Below are positions 21,500 to 32,095 of a stretch of 64,000 bases of DNA, piece by piece. The notes under the pieces were generated by a model, which saw nothing but the letters and a program-made list of their open reading frames with translations, had not been told where the DNA came from and did no database searches. Numbering within the stretch: the first letter of the stretch is position 1; every line of letters starts with the position of its first letter. The translations under genes were made by a program, and so were the position numbers. This DNA comes from Channallabes apus (lineage: Eukaryota > Chordata > Actinopteri > Siluriformes > Clariidae), in contig CM060112.1 in assembly GCA_030522415.1 (NCBI GenBank), forward strand, positions 1,258,001-1,322,000, given 5' to 3'.

Positions 21500-21532
<33 letters not shown>
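21500..21532. repeat. (CA)n microsatellite
   Basis: Sixteen uninterrupted CA units. Confidence 0.95.
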
Positions 21533-21534
<2 letters not shown>

Positions 21535-21575
21535 AGCTGTTCACTGCATGAAGCCTCATTAAAGCGCTCATTGTG

Positions 21576-21589
21576 CTGCCATCTAGTGG
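21576..21589 (-). promoter_or_regulatory. CTCF-like motif
   Basis: The - strand reads CCACTAGATGGCAG, a full match to the CTCF core and identical to the motif at 2715-2728. It lies between ZF-B and ZF-C. Motif only. Confidence 0.4.
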
Positions 21590-21739
21590 ACACACTTTAT
21601 ATAACAATCCCGAACATTGCAAACTGCACAGAAAATGTAGGTGAAAATATAGACAAAATGACAGAGCTTGTGTAGTGTTTTTTATTTTATTTTATTATTT
21701 TAACGGATTAAATTTGTTACTAATTTCCATTTAAAAATA

Positions 21740-22740
21740 AAATGCTGAGACATCATCTGCCTTTGAAAGCACTCACTCTTTCACAAGGAACTGAAGAGGC
21801 CGCAGTGCGAGCTGGTACAAATAGGGGGACCAATTGTTTGTTACTTCCAGCACTGTAATGGATCTTCTGTTCTTGGAATGTTCCTATCTGAGTTATTGCT
21901 GCACCACCACAGTGGAATCTGCTGGTGCATTTGTCTGTACCTGGCTCAAACATACTGCTTTCAAACAGGAGCCAGAGGTCACCGCCTATTTAAATGAGTA
22001 AAGGAAAAGAAAATTACATCATTTTAGCAAATATAAGAGCAGCATATAGAGTAAAACTCATAAAACTTGCCTGAGCTGGCTTTAGTTCCCAACAGAGCCA
22101 CAGTACCTGGTAGAGCAGTATCCACACCAGCTGATGAAAGCTGGGCATCTCCTTGAACATAACCATGTGGCCTAGTCATTACATTTCCACATTCAATCTT
22201 TAGCCTCTTGACTGCCTCATTTGCTCTTTCAGTGTAACGGTGTCCCTGACTCGGTGGAGTAAGTTATCTGCCAGTTTTAATCTCTGCATGCTGCAAGTAT
22301 ACACTGTACTGTAGTGTATACATAACTGCATCTTCATTAATGGAATAAACTTTGAGCAAGACACTTTTTCCTTTGAGAGTTCCACAGAGAAAATGAGCCA
22401 GTACTTTATTCTGTGGAAAAAGTTCCACAACTAGCAAGATGGTCATCAGTTTGTGATCACTGATGAAATGGGAAGTTATAGCAAGATATGCCTTCACACT
22501 GATGGGTGTCCACATGTCTGTTGACACACTCACTACCACAGGCGGCTGTATCTCAACCTTGACCAGTTCCCTTACAGTGCCTGTAAAACCTAGAAAACAG
22601 CACGACTGGCCACAGAACAAGGACCATTATTTCCACCACTGCAACACATACTTATCTTGTTGGGAGTGTGTAGACTGGATCCAATACATGGATGAATTTC
22701 CCTCATCTTCAATCACCCTTTAATTATCGAGAGTTCTTCA
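21740..22740 (-). pseudogene. hAT transposase remnant
   Basis: The - strand from about 22620 reads VSVSTDMWTPISVKAYLAITSHFIS and LMTILLVVELFPQNK, the ZBED/hAT catalytic-core segment around the first Asp (DMWT). Further - strand fragments down to about 21950 may belong to it. Stops and frameshifts break it throughout. I did not find its termini. Confidence 0.65.
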
Positions 22741-23462
22741 CAATCACGTTGATGCGAGCCTCATCCACAACAAGCTTCTGGGCATCTAGAGAACATCTGG
22801 GTTAATGTATTGTAATAAAGACATGATCATAATTGTAGTGTTTTAGTCAAGGCCTCACTTCATCTGTGTGTCTTGTTCTGGAGTTTTCCATTTTCACAAA
22901 TTACACGGTATCCCCTCATGATGGATAGCAAGGCATAGCAGACACTTCACATTTAGAGGGGGGAAAGAGGAGAATCTGCCTGATGAAAACGAAAGAGGAT
23001 AATGATGCATGTTTATAGAGTTATAAATAAAACCTTCTGTTACATTAATTTTTTTTATTCTGACTCACTGTAACTGCAAGCCTAGATATTTATGTTGTTC
23101 TTAAAAAAATCCACTGCGGAAAGGTTTGTCAATTTTTTTATGAAAAATACAAACCCACCTCCTAAAAGTAAAAGAGAAAAAGACCCTGAGAATATTATAC
23201 CAATTTATTACAGGAATACCTTATTTGGTAGAAATTACTTCAAAAAGTTTCAAACAAGTCCTTCTCTTTCTCAGTGACTCCGGTCAGAAACAACGCCTGT
23301 AGTAATGAACCTTTAATTAATAAGCCAGCTGAACCAATCAGTCACGTGATTCAGGCAACCGCGAGGCGTCGTTTGTCACTGGTCACGTGACATCCACGGC
23401 ACCGACACGCGCCCCGTCTGTTCAACACGATTCAGCGCTAACGGGTCATGTGTGACATCATC
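22741..23462 (+). promoter_or_regulatory. Flank upstream of exon module copy 2, with two CACGTG E-boxes
   Basis: No gene is seen. The last 170 bp become GC-richer. GTCACGTGA at 23341-23349 and GTCACGTGAC at 23382-23391 are perfect E-box palindromes 32 bp apart. The CTCF-like part of the module found in copies 1 and 3 is absent, because homology starts only at 23463. The E-boxes may replace it as promoter elements; this is inference. Confidence 0.4.
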
Positions 23463-23575
23463 ACTAATCATCTTTACATTCCAATATTTCTGACCGGGTT
23501 TTACCCCCACAGTTCCATCTGATCCGTTGTGGGTGTATTTGAGGTGGTTAACTGCGTTCTGCTGTAAAGCTCAAG
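23463..23575 (+). promoter_or_regulatory. Non-coding exon module, copy 2 (for ZF-C)
   Basis: Identical or nearly so to the 3' part of copies 1 and 3, from ACTAATCATCTTTACATTCC to the donor AAG|GTAAGT at 23576. Upstream sequence differs, so this copy has a different promoter. The nearest + strand acceptor with a coding exon is at 27474 (ZF-C), 3.9 kb away. Confidence 0.6.
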
Positions 23576-23632
23576 GTAAGTTACACTCGGCTAACAGTGG
23601 CTCAGTCCTAAATGGGCTTCTACTTCCTATGC

Positions 23633-25694
23633 TAGTGCACTACACAGTAGTGCTGTTTACCTCACACACACTCTGTAGGGCACTAGAACATAGTGCTGTT
23701 TACCTCATACACACACTCTGTAGGGTACTAGAACATAGTGCTGTTTACCTCACACACACCCTGTAGGGCACTGGAACATAGTGCTGTTTACCTCACACAC
23801 ACTCTGTAGGGCACTAGAACATAGTGCTGTTTACCTCACACACACTCTGTAGGGCACTAGAACATAGTGCTGTTTACCTCACACACACTCTGTAGGGCAC
23901 TAGAACATAGTGCTGTTTAACTCACACTCTGTAGTGCACTAGAACATAGTGCTGTTTTACCTCACACACACTCTGTAGGGCACTAGAACATAGTGCTGTT
24001 TACCTCACACACATGCTGTAGGGCACTAGAACATAGTGCTGTTTACCTCACAGACACGCTGTAGGGCACTAGAACATAGTGCTGTTTACCTCACACACAC
24101 TCTGTAGGGCACTAGAACATAGTGCTGTTTACCTCACACACACTCTGTAGGGCACTAGAACATAGTGCTGTTTACCTCACACACACTCTGTAGGGCACTA
24201 GAACATAGTGCTGTTTAACTCACACTCTGTAAGGCACTAGAACATAGTGCTGTTTAACTCACACTCTGTAGGGCACTAGAACATAGTGCTGTTTTACCTC
24301 ACACACACTCTGTAGGGCACTAGAACATAGTGCTGTTTACCTCACACACACTCTGTAGGGCACTAGAACATAGTGCTGTTTAACTCACACACACTCTGTA
24401 GGGCACTAGAACATAGTGCTGTTTACCTCACACACACTCTGTAGGGCACTATAACATAGTGCTGTTTAACTCACACTCTGTAAGGCACTAGAACATAGTG
24501 CTGTTTAACTCACACTCTGTAGGGCACTAGAACATAGTGCTGTTTAACTCACACTCTGTAGGGCACTAGAACATAGTGCTGTTTACCTCACACACACGCT
24601 GTAGGGCACTAGAACATAGTGCTGTTTACCTCACAGACACGCTGTAGGGCACTAGAACATAGTGCTGTTTACCTCACACACACTCTGTAGGGCACTAGAA
24701 CATAGTGCTGTTTACCTCACACACACTCTGTAGGGCACTAGAACATAGTGCTGTTTACCTCACACACACTCTGTAGGGCACTAGAACATAGTGCTGTTTA
24801 CCTCACACACACTCTGTAGGGCACTAGAACATAGTGCTGTTTAACTCACACTCTGTAAGGCACTAGAACATAGTGCTGTTTAACTCACACTCTGTAGGGC
24901 ACTAGAACATAGTGCTGTTTTACCTCACACACACTCTGTAGGGCACTAGAACATAGTGCTGTTTACCTCACACACACTCTGTAGGGCACTAGAACATAGT
25001 GCTGTTTACCTCACACACACTCTGTAGGGCACTAGAACATAGTGCTGTTTACCTCACACACACTCTGTAGGGCACTAGAACATAGTGCTGTTTAACTCAC
25101 ACTCTGTAAGGCACTAGAACATAGTGCTGTTTAACTCACACTCTGTAGGGCACTAGAACATAGTGCTGTTTTACCTCACACACACTCTGTAGGGCACTAG
25201 AACATAGTGCTGTTTACCTCACACACACTCTGTAGGGCACTAGAACATAGTGCTGTTTAACTCACACACACTCTGTAGGGCACTAGAACATAGTGCTGTT
25301 TACCTCACACACACTCTGTAGGGCACTAGAACATAGTGCTGTTTAACTCACACTCTGTAAGGCACTAGAACATAGTGCTGTTTAACTCACACTCTGTAGG
25401 GCACTAGAACATAGTGCTGTTTTACCTCACACACACTCTGTAGGGCACTAGAACATAGTGCTGTTTACCTCACACACACTCTGTAGGGCACTAGAACATA
25501 GTGCTGTTTAACTCACACACACTCTGTAGGGCACTAGAACATAGTGCTGTTTACCTCACACACACTCTGTAGGGCACTATAACATAGTGCTGTTTAACTC
25601 ACACTCTGTAAGGCACTAGAACATAGTGCTGTTTTACCTCACACACACTCTGTAGGGCACTAGAACATAGTGCTGTTTACCTCACACACACGCT
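23633..25694 (+). repeat. 43-bp minisatellite in first intron, copy 2
   Basis: Largest of the three arrays, near 50 units. It begins with TAGTGCACTA at 23633-23642. Several units are shortened (TTTAACTCACACTCTG) and these short units recur in the same multi-unit order, showing higher-order duplication. Confidence 0.9.
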
Positions 25695-25974
25695 GGAACC
25701 ATATCCTGAAGTCAGATTCAGATCAGATTGCTAGAGATGTGTCTCAGTCTGGATGCTCTACCCGCTTGTACAGTACGTCACTCGCAGTGCGACATGAAAG
25801 TTCAAGTCCACATGATGATGTAGTCTGGATCATGTCTGCAGGGTGAAAACCTGGGCAGGGAGGTGATGGAGAAAATGGAGATGGAATTAAAATGATAATT
25901 CAGTATAAAGTAAAGTTGCTGTGCTTTAGGAGGTCACAGAGAGTATTTTTACACTTTAGGTGCTATTCAAACTA
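25695..25974 (+). other. Unannotated intron of ZF-C
   Basis: No gene or repeat is recognised between the minisatellite and the Tc1 relic. Confidence 0.4.
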
Positions 25975-26660
25975 CAGTGCTATGAAAAAGTATTTGATCC
26001 CTTACATGATTCAGATCTTCAAACAAATTTTAATATTACACAGAGATAACCTGAGTAAATATAAAATGATGATTTCATTTATTAAGGAAACAAAACCCAC
26101 CTGTCCAAGCCTACCTGGAAAGTAGTAATTGCCCCCAAAACCTAATAACTGTTTGTGCCACCCTTGGTGGTAATAACTGCAATCAAGTGTTTGTGATAAC
26201 TGGCAGTGAGTCTTTCTATTTTGACCCATTCTTCTTTGTAGAATTCTTTTAGTTCAGTCACACTGTAGTGATTTTGAGCTTTTTTACGGTCATCTCAATT
26301 GGAGATGAGTTTAAGTCCGGACTTAAACTAGGCCACTACTAAACCTTAATTATGATATTCTTTTTATGAATCACTGTGTTGGTTTTACCCAGATGTAACA
26401 GGATGCACACCTTCCAAAAAGTTAAATGTTTCATCAGTACTCAGAATATTTGCCCAAATGGCTTGAGGATAATCAAGATATTTTTGGCAAATGTGGCACG
26501 AGCTTTTGTGTTATTTTTGGTCAGCAATGGCCTTCGCCTTTTTTCATACAGGGCCAGACAGGTTTTCCCCTTAATAAATGAAATAATCATTTAAAAACTG
26601 CAATTTGTATTTACTCGGGTTAACTTTGTGTAATATTAAAATTTGAATGATGATGTGAAT
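25975..26660 (-). mobile_element. Tc1-like transposon remnant
   Basis: The left terminus CAGTGCTATGAAAAAGTATT follows TA. The inner sequence (GCCACCCTTGGTGGTAATAA, ACTGCAATCAAGTGTTTG, CCAGATGTAACAGGATG) is a diverged relative of the Tc1 at 3591-5171. Large internal deletions remove most of the transposase; the right end is frayed. Confidence 0.65.
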
Positions 26661-27474
26661 TAAGTGTTACAAATGAGTATTGTAAGTATTTAAAAATGTA
26701 CAGTATTGTGCCCTTGAATTTTCAATGTGTTTAAATTTGCCTGCAGACTGAACAATGCATCAATTATGAGCATCTAGCAGGCCTGGTTCAGCTGGTGCAG
26801 ATGGATTAGATCATTTAAGAAAATGCTTATACTGTATGTACAGTTGTCTTCCATGCACATTGTCATAATTTTCAATTCTGCCATGATGCATAATTTCACC
26901 CCCATTATACAGTATTACACATAACTAATCCTAACACTGTCGGCTGGGTAGTACCCCATCTCTTCAGCTCCTGGTCAGTATGCGAGAGTCCTTATTGCTG
27001 TGTCTGGGTAGATATTAGAACTTAAATTACAGAATAACAGGTCACTGACGCTTTATTGCTTGGTGTGAGGGTAGATTCACTGAGAATGCTAGCCATCTTG
27101 GTACAACAGTTTTGCCATATGTACCAAGTGCTGTATACAGAACTGGCTTCTGATGAGGGGAGGTGATAGCAGCTGTAATATCCATTCTTCCAAAAAATAT
27201 TTAAAAAATATCAAACTTGGAAAGTGGGTTATCAGCAGTCTTCAGTTTCTTGCACGATCTGTTGTTTTATGTTGGTTCAGTCAGAGGTTTGTCCTGCTTT
27301 TTCCACTTGATTAGAAGCAACTGTTTTTCCTTTGCCCAACAATGTTTATCTTCAGAATACAGCAGCTGTCAGACAGGATACAGCTGATGTGTAGCTCTGA
27401 GTTTTAAATTATTATATTAGTTTGTTTGTTGAAAATATTGACCAATTGACCATTTATGCTTCCTTCTGCTCCAG
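26661..27474 (+). other. End of the ZF-C intron with acceptor
   Basis: No gene is seen. Bases 27270-27320 resemble 50-120 upstream of ZF-A. The acceptor CCTTCTGCTCCAG ends at 27474. Confidence 0.5.
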
Positions 27475-27559
27475 ATGTGAGTTGTCCTGTCTCCTCCTGC
27501 TGTCCTCTTGGCTATGTCTTAATTTCACATCTGCAAGAACATCAAGAGATCCAACTAGG

Positions 27560-28852
27560 ATGAATCTCAGTGAGATTAAATGTGAGAAATCGGAACCCAT
27601 AGAGATCTCCATTACTCACCAAATATCATCACATGCTTCCTACACCAACAACTCTCACAGAGCCTTTGGTGGGAAGAGTTTCAGTGAAACTGTAAATATC
27701 AAAAAAACCCAGTTTGTTGAGACTGGACAAAGGCCATATCAGTGCCCACAATGTGGGAAGAGTTTTACGCGAAAGGGTAACCTTCAACAACACCAGCTTA
27801 TCCACACAGGAGTGAAGCCGTATCAGTGCTCAGAGTGCGGGAGGAGATTTACACAAAAGCGCACTCTCCAAAGACATCAGCGTGTCCACACGGGAGAGAG
27901 GCCGTACCAGTGCTCAGAATGTGTGAAAAGTTTCAGCAGCAACAGTACTCTGAGGATGCACCAGAGTGTTCACACAGGAGAGAAACCGTATTACTGTGCA
28001 GATTGTGGGAAAACGTTTAATCAGAAGTGCTTGCTCCGCATACACCAGCGCTCTCACACTGGGGAGAAACCCTATTACTGCCCCGAGTGTGGGAAGAGCT
28101 TTACTGAGAGTGGAGAATTTAAAAAACACCAGCGTATTCACACAGGAGAGAAGCCGTACCGTTGCTCGCAGTGCGGTAAGAGTTTTACGTGCAGCAGTAC
28201 GCTGAGAATGCACCTGCGAATCCACAAAGAAGACAGACCGTATCTGTGTACGGAATGTGGGAGGACTTTTAAACGAAAGGACACACTTCATATACACCAA
28301 CGCACTCACACTGGAGACAAACCTTATTATTGCCCAGCGTGTGGGAAGAGCTTCAGTACCCGTAGTCACCTCCGACAGCACCAGCGCAAACACACAGGAG
28401 AGAGACCGTTTCAGTGTGCAGACTGCGGAAAGAGTTTTAAACGAAAGGACACACTTGAAATACACCAGCGCATTCACACTGGACAGAAACCCTACTTCTG
28501 CCCCGAGTGTGGGAGGAGTTTCACTGACAGCAGTACTTTCATAAGACACCAGCACTTTCATGCAGGAGAAAAGCCGCATCAGTGCTCGCAGTGTGGGAAG
28601 AGTTTCACTCTGAGTAGCGGTCTCGTAAGACATGAGCGCATTCACACAGGAGAGCGCGTATCAGCGAGTGTCATGTCAGTTTATTCAAAGGCACACATTC
28701 CGAATACATCACCGCGTTCCCACTGGAGAGATACACTGGTACTGCCAAGCGAAGTGTTAATCTCAGCGCATTCACACTCGCAAGTAACTGAGCTGAGTGT
28801 GGCACCAGGTCCAGGACATGAAGAGTGTTCCAGCGACACACTCGTACAGTGA
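27560..28852 (+). CDS. ZF-C: C2H2 zinc-finger protein, 11 fingers, decayed C-terminus
   Basis: A 430-residue protein. The open frame extends back to 27422, but that is intronic (acceptor at 27474), and [17 protein letters not shown] at 27560 matches the paralogues. The leader is followed by a dead finger ([11 protein letters not shown]...), then eleven intact C2H2 fingers. Two of them, [10 protein letters not shown] and [10 protein letters not shown], have nearly the same recognition helix. After the linker TGER the frame shifts: about 60 residues ([11 protein letters not shown]...) lack finger structure, while another frame keeps traces of finger spacing and HTGE-like linkers. Two former fingers seem lost. 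Likely a nuclear DNA-binding regulator. Module copy 2 and its minisatellite lie upstream. Confidence 0.88.
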   Translation: MNLSEIKCEKSEPIEISITHQISSHASYTNNSHRAFGGKSFSETVNIKKTQFVETGQRPYQCPQCGKSFTRKGNLQQHQLIHTGVKPYQCSECGRRFTQKRTLQRHQRVHTGERPYQCSECVKSFSSNSTLRMHQSVHTGEKPYYCADCGKTFNQKCLLRIHQRSHTGEKPYYCPECGKSFTESGEFKKHQRIHTGEKPYRCSQCGKSFTCSSTLRMHLRIHKEDRPYLCTECGRTFKRKDTLHIHQRTHTGDKPYYCPACGKSFSTRSHLRQHQRKHTGERPFQCADCGKSFKRKDTLEIHQRIHTGQKPYFCPECGRSFTDSSTFIRHQHFHAGEKPHQCSQCGKSFTLSSGLVRHERIHTGERVSASVMSVYSKAHIPNTSPRSHWRDTLVLPSEVLISAHSHSQVTELSVAPGPGHEECSSDTLVQ

Positions 28853-29009
28853 AAAATAAGAACATGGTACAGTTCTACTAAGAAACTGTGGAAATTAGAG
28901 AGATTTATTCTAAATGGTTGATTATGACTACTTCATAGACTCAAAAAATTAATTGGGGAAATAATTGAATGACGATAAATGGTTAGTTTTTGGTACATTC
29001 ATTTACACA
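28853..29009 (+). other. 3' UTR of ZF-C
   Basis: Homologous to the 3' UTRs of ZF-A and ZF-B (ACTTCATAGACTC, AATAATTGAATGA). Interrupted by the Tc1 derivative at 29010. Confidence 0.6.
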
Positions 29010-29921
29010 CACTGTATTACCAAAAGTATTCCCTCACCCATCTAAATCATTGAATTAAGGTGTATAAAATCAAACCCCTAGTCATGCAGACCACTTCTAC
29101 AAACATTTGTGAAAGAACGTGTCGCTCTCAGGAGCTCGGTGAATTCCAGCATGGTACCGTGATAGGATGCCCCTTGTGTAAGTTAAGTGCAGTTGTGAAA
29201 TTTCCTCACTACTGAATATTCCACAGTCAACTGTTAGTGATATTATAATAAAGTGGAAGCGATTGGGAAATGACTTAGGCCACGTAAAATCACAGGGCGG
29301 GGTCAGCGGGTGCTGAGACACTTGGCGCACAGAGGTCGCCAATTTTCTGCAGAGTCAATACCTACAGACCCCCAAACTTCACGTGGCCTTCAGATTAACT
29401 CAAGAACAGTGTGTAGAGAGCTTCATAGAGTGGGTTTCCACGGCGAGCAGCTGGATCGTCATTACATCACCGAGTGCAACGCAAAGCCGCCACTGGACAC
29501 GCTTCTATGTCTGGCAACGAGATGGACGAGTCTGGGTTTGGCGGTTGCCAGGAGAACGCTGCATTTGGAGAATATTACATTTGCATTGTGTCAAATGTAA
29601 TATTTGGGGGAGTGGAGATTATTATGTCGGGTTGTGGGCAAGGAAATATTAATGCTTCAGCATACAGCAAGACATTTTGGACAATTTCATGCTCCCAACT
29701 TTCTAGGAACAGTTTGTGGACGGCCCCTTCCTGTTCCAACATGACTGTTCACCAGTGCAAAATGTGCTTCTGGAAGAATGGTCAAAATTTTCCATGAACA
29801 CACTCCTAAACCTTGTGGAAAACCTTCCCAGAAGAGGTGAAGTTGCAACATCATATTAAACCCTATGGATTAAGAATTGGATGTTACTTGAGTTCATATG
29901 CATACTTTTGGCAATATAGTG
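29010..29921 (+). mobile_element. Internally deleted Tc1-like transposon
   Basis: The termini CACTGTATTACCAAAAGTAT and the complement of CATACTTTTGGCAATATAGTG are inverted repeats of a common fish Tc1 family, with TA at the right flank. The interior keeps scattered blocks of the transposase (FVERTCRSQELGEFQHG-like start, then VWQRDGRVWVWRLPGE) but lacks the middle and the DDE core is broken. Non-autonomous. Confidence 0.8.
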
Positions 29922-30327
29922 TACATTTATACATTTAATAAAAAATACAGATGTACATTTTCTTGCAATAAATGTAAAATTCTCAGATTAGTGAAATGAA
30001 AATTGGTATTGCACATTTCTCATTATAATTAAGTGCCAAGATTGTCTAGTAAGACAATTCTATAAGGGATTAGGTGTTAACAAAGAAATCAGAGTTATCA
30101 CAATGCTACTTAATGCCAAATAAAATTATTGCCGACTTGAATTCAGCTCTAATCCAGATAAGAGCGTGAGCATGAACAAAGTGCACGCACTGTAAATGGA
30201 TGCGCATCTCTTTATACATATTATACACAAAATATAATAATAATAAGCCTGTAGTCATATTACACACAATATATGCTACTTTCAATACTGTCTTTGTCTT
30301 CTGATGATTTACACTGATACTCACAGA
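29922..30327. other. AT-rich spacer
   Basis: No gene or recognisable repeat. Confidence 0.4.
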
Positions 30328-31712
30328 TCAATTAAATTTTATTTGTATAGCGCTTTTAACAATTGACATTGTCTCAAAGCAGCTTTACACAATCAAATTA
30401 ATTATTTATGTTTGTATGCAATGTGAATGTGTATGAATCAAAATGTTCAGATTTTGGTGAGCAAGCCGCGGGTGACAGTGGCAAGGAAAAACTCCCTGAG
30501 ATGGTAATAGGAAGAAGCCTTGAGAGGAACCAGACTCAACAGGGAACCCATCCTCATCTGGGTGAAACAGATAGCAGGAAATTATTTGCATTTATACAGT
30601 GTGTTAGGTGGCAGGCAGTTCAGCTATAATAATTGATGTTAAAATGGAGTCCAGGTAGTTATTGGAGACTCAGGTAGACTTGTAGAAAGTTCCAGTCCTG
30701 AACTATCGAACAGCCAATACCAGTCGAGGCCAGAACCGTCTTCTAGGTAGAGAGAATCATCCCCAGACACCAGATGCATCCCAAGAGACACACGGGGCAT
30801 CCATGTGACGAGATCTCCAACCAGAAGCGGGGCACCAGGATGGGTCAGACAGGTCCGGAGGGCAGAGGGAGTCTGGGTCACTGGCAGCTCAGGAATGACA
30901 TGACAGAGAGAAAGAGTGAAAGGGGGAGACAGGGGGAGAGAGGGAAGTGAAAGGGGGAGAAAGAGAAGAAGAGGAGAGATGGCAATTAGGTATGGTCACA
31001 GTCACATAATGTGTAATGTGAATGTATATTTACTGTAGAGTGTAAGCAGAGACTCCGGCAGGACTAACTATGACAGCATACCTAAAAGGGAGAGCCAGAA
31101 GGAAACACAAACATGACGGGGAACTGAGATGTAAAGCAAACAATCACCTCACAGTCAACAAACCTGAGTGATCAATATATTTCTTATCTTGGCAATATTT
31201 CTGAGGTGAAAGAATGCTATCCTGGAAATTTTATCTACACGAGCTTCAAATGAAAGGCTGGAATCTATAATCACACCGAGGCCTTTTACTGTTGCACTTG
31301 ATGGAACAGAAAGGCCATCTAAAGTTACGGTGTGATCTAAGATTTTACTTCTAGCTGTATGCGGTCCTATGACTAGAACTTCTGTCTCATCTGGATTAAG
31401 CAGAAGGAAGTTAATTAGCATCCAATTTCTTATGTCCTGCACACATTGCTCAACTTTAGTAAGCTGGTTTTTCCCACCAGGTTTTGCTGAGACATATAAC
31501 TGTGTGTCGTTAGCATAACAATGAAAACGAATACCATGCTTATGGATTGTGTTGCCCAGAGGAAGCATGTAAAGGGAAAAAAGCAGTGGGCCTAAAACTG
31601 AACCTTGCGGAACGCCAAACTCCACTAGATAACATGCAGAATAATCACCATTTAAGTCTACATACTGATAACGATCGGTCAAATAGGATCTGACCCTGGA
31701 GAGGGCTGTACC
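30328..31712 (-). mobile_element. L2 LINE fragment A1 (3' end, internally deleted)
   Basis: The tail TTTATTTGTATAGCGCTTTT and 3' UTR match the full copy at 36204-40564. At about 31160 the 3' UTR jumps straight to RT-domain sequence, removing roughly 600 bp of the C-terminal coding region present in the full copy. The fragment ends at 31712, where the Gypsy LTR was inserted. Confidence 0.8.
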
Positions 31713-31718
31713 TGTCAA
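31155..31718 (-). pseudogene. L2 reverse transcriptase fragment
   Basis: Covers the RT palm: [14 protein letters not shown] and [13 protein letters not shown], where the catalytic YADD is changed to YAND, then the post-RT region to IRNIL. Lacks the endonuclease and the C-terminus. Dead copy. Confidence 0.85.
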
Positions 31719-32095
31719 GATGGACTAACCTGAGGTGACCAGAAGACGTAGCTTTAGCGGTTAGCCCAATGTAGCGTGGAGGATAAACCCAAACACGGAA
31801 AGAAGCGAGCAGGCAGGATAACCACGCGATTTAGTTTAAGGACTCTCACAAAAACGGAGCAAGGGAAAAACACAAATTTAACCCGCGTCCTAAAAATACA
31901 CACACAATAGCAAAAGACAACGGAACCAACATGTGAGTACTCACGGTTTGCTGAAACGACAACTGGAGCTGACATGGGCCGAACTCAATGACTGAGCGGT
32001 AAGCCATCGTTTGTTTACCTCTTTTATACTTCCTGGTTTTGCGCCCGTCTTACTTCCGGGTCCTAGTGCCGGGCGCAGATTGAGTGTGTATGACA
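31713..32095 (-). repeat. 3' LTR of Ty3/Gypsy element, about 383 bp
   Basis: The - strand starts TGTCATACACACTC and ends CATCTTGACA (inverted TGTCA/TGACA tips). A TATAAAAG box lies at 32028-32021 on the - strand. A G-rich polypurine tract (ACAGGGGGGTAC) sits directly before it. No second LTR is found. Confidence 0.75.

Noticed and set aside
31754..31975. 73-residue frame in the Gypsy LTR
   Set aside because: It falls wholly within the LTR and has no similarity to gag, pol or env.
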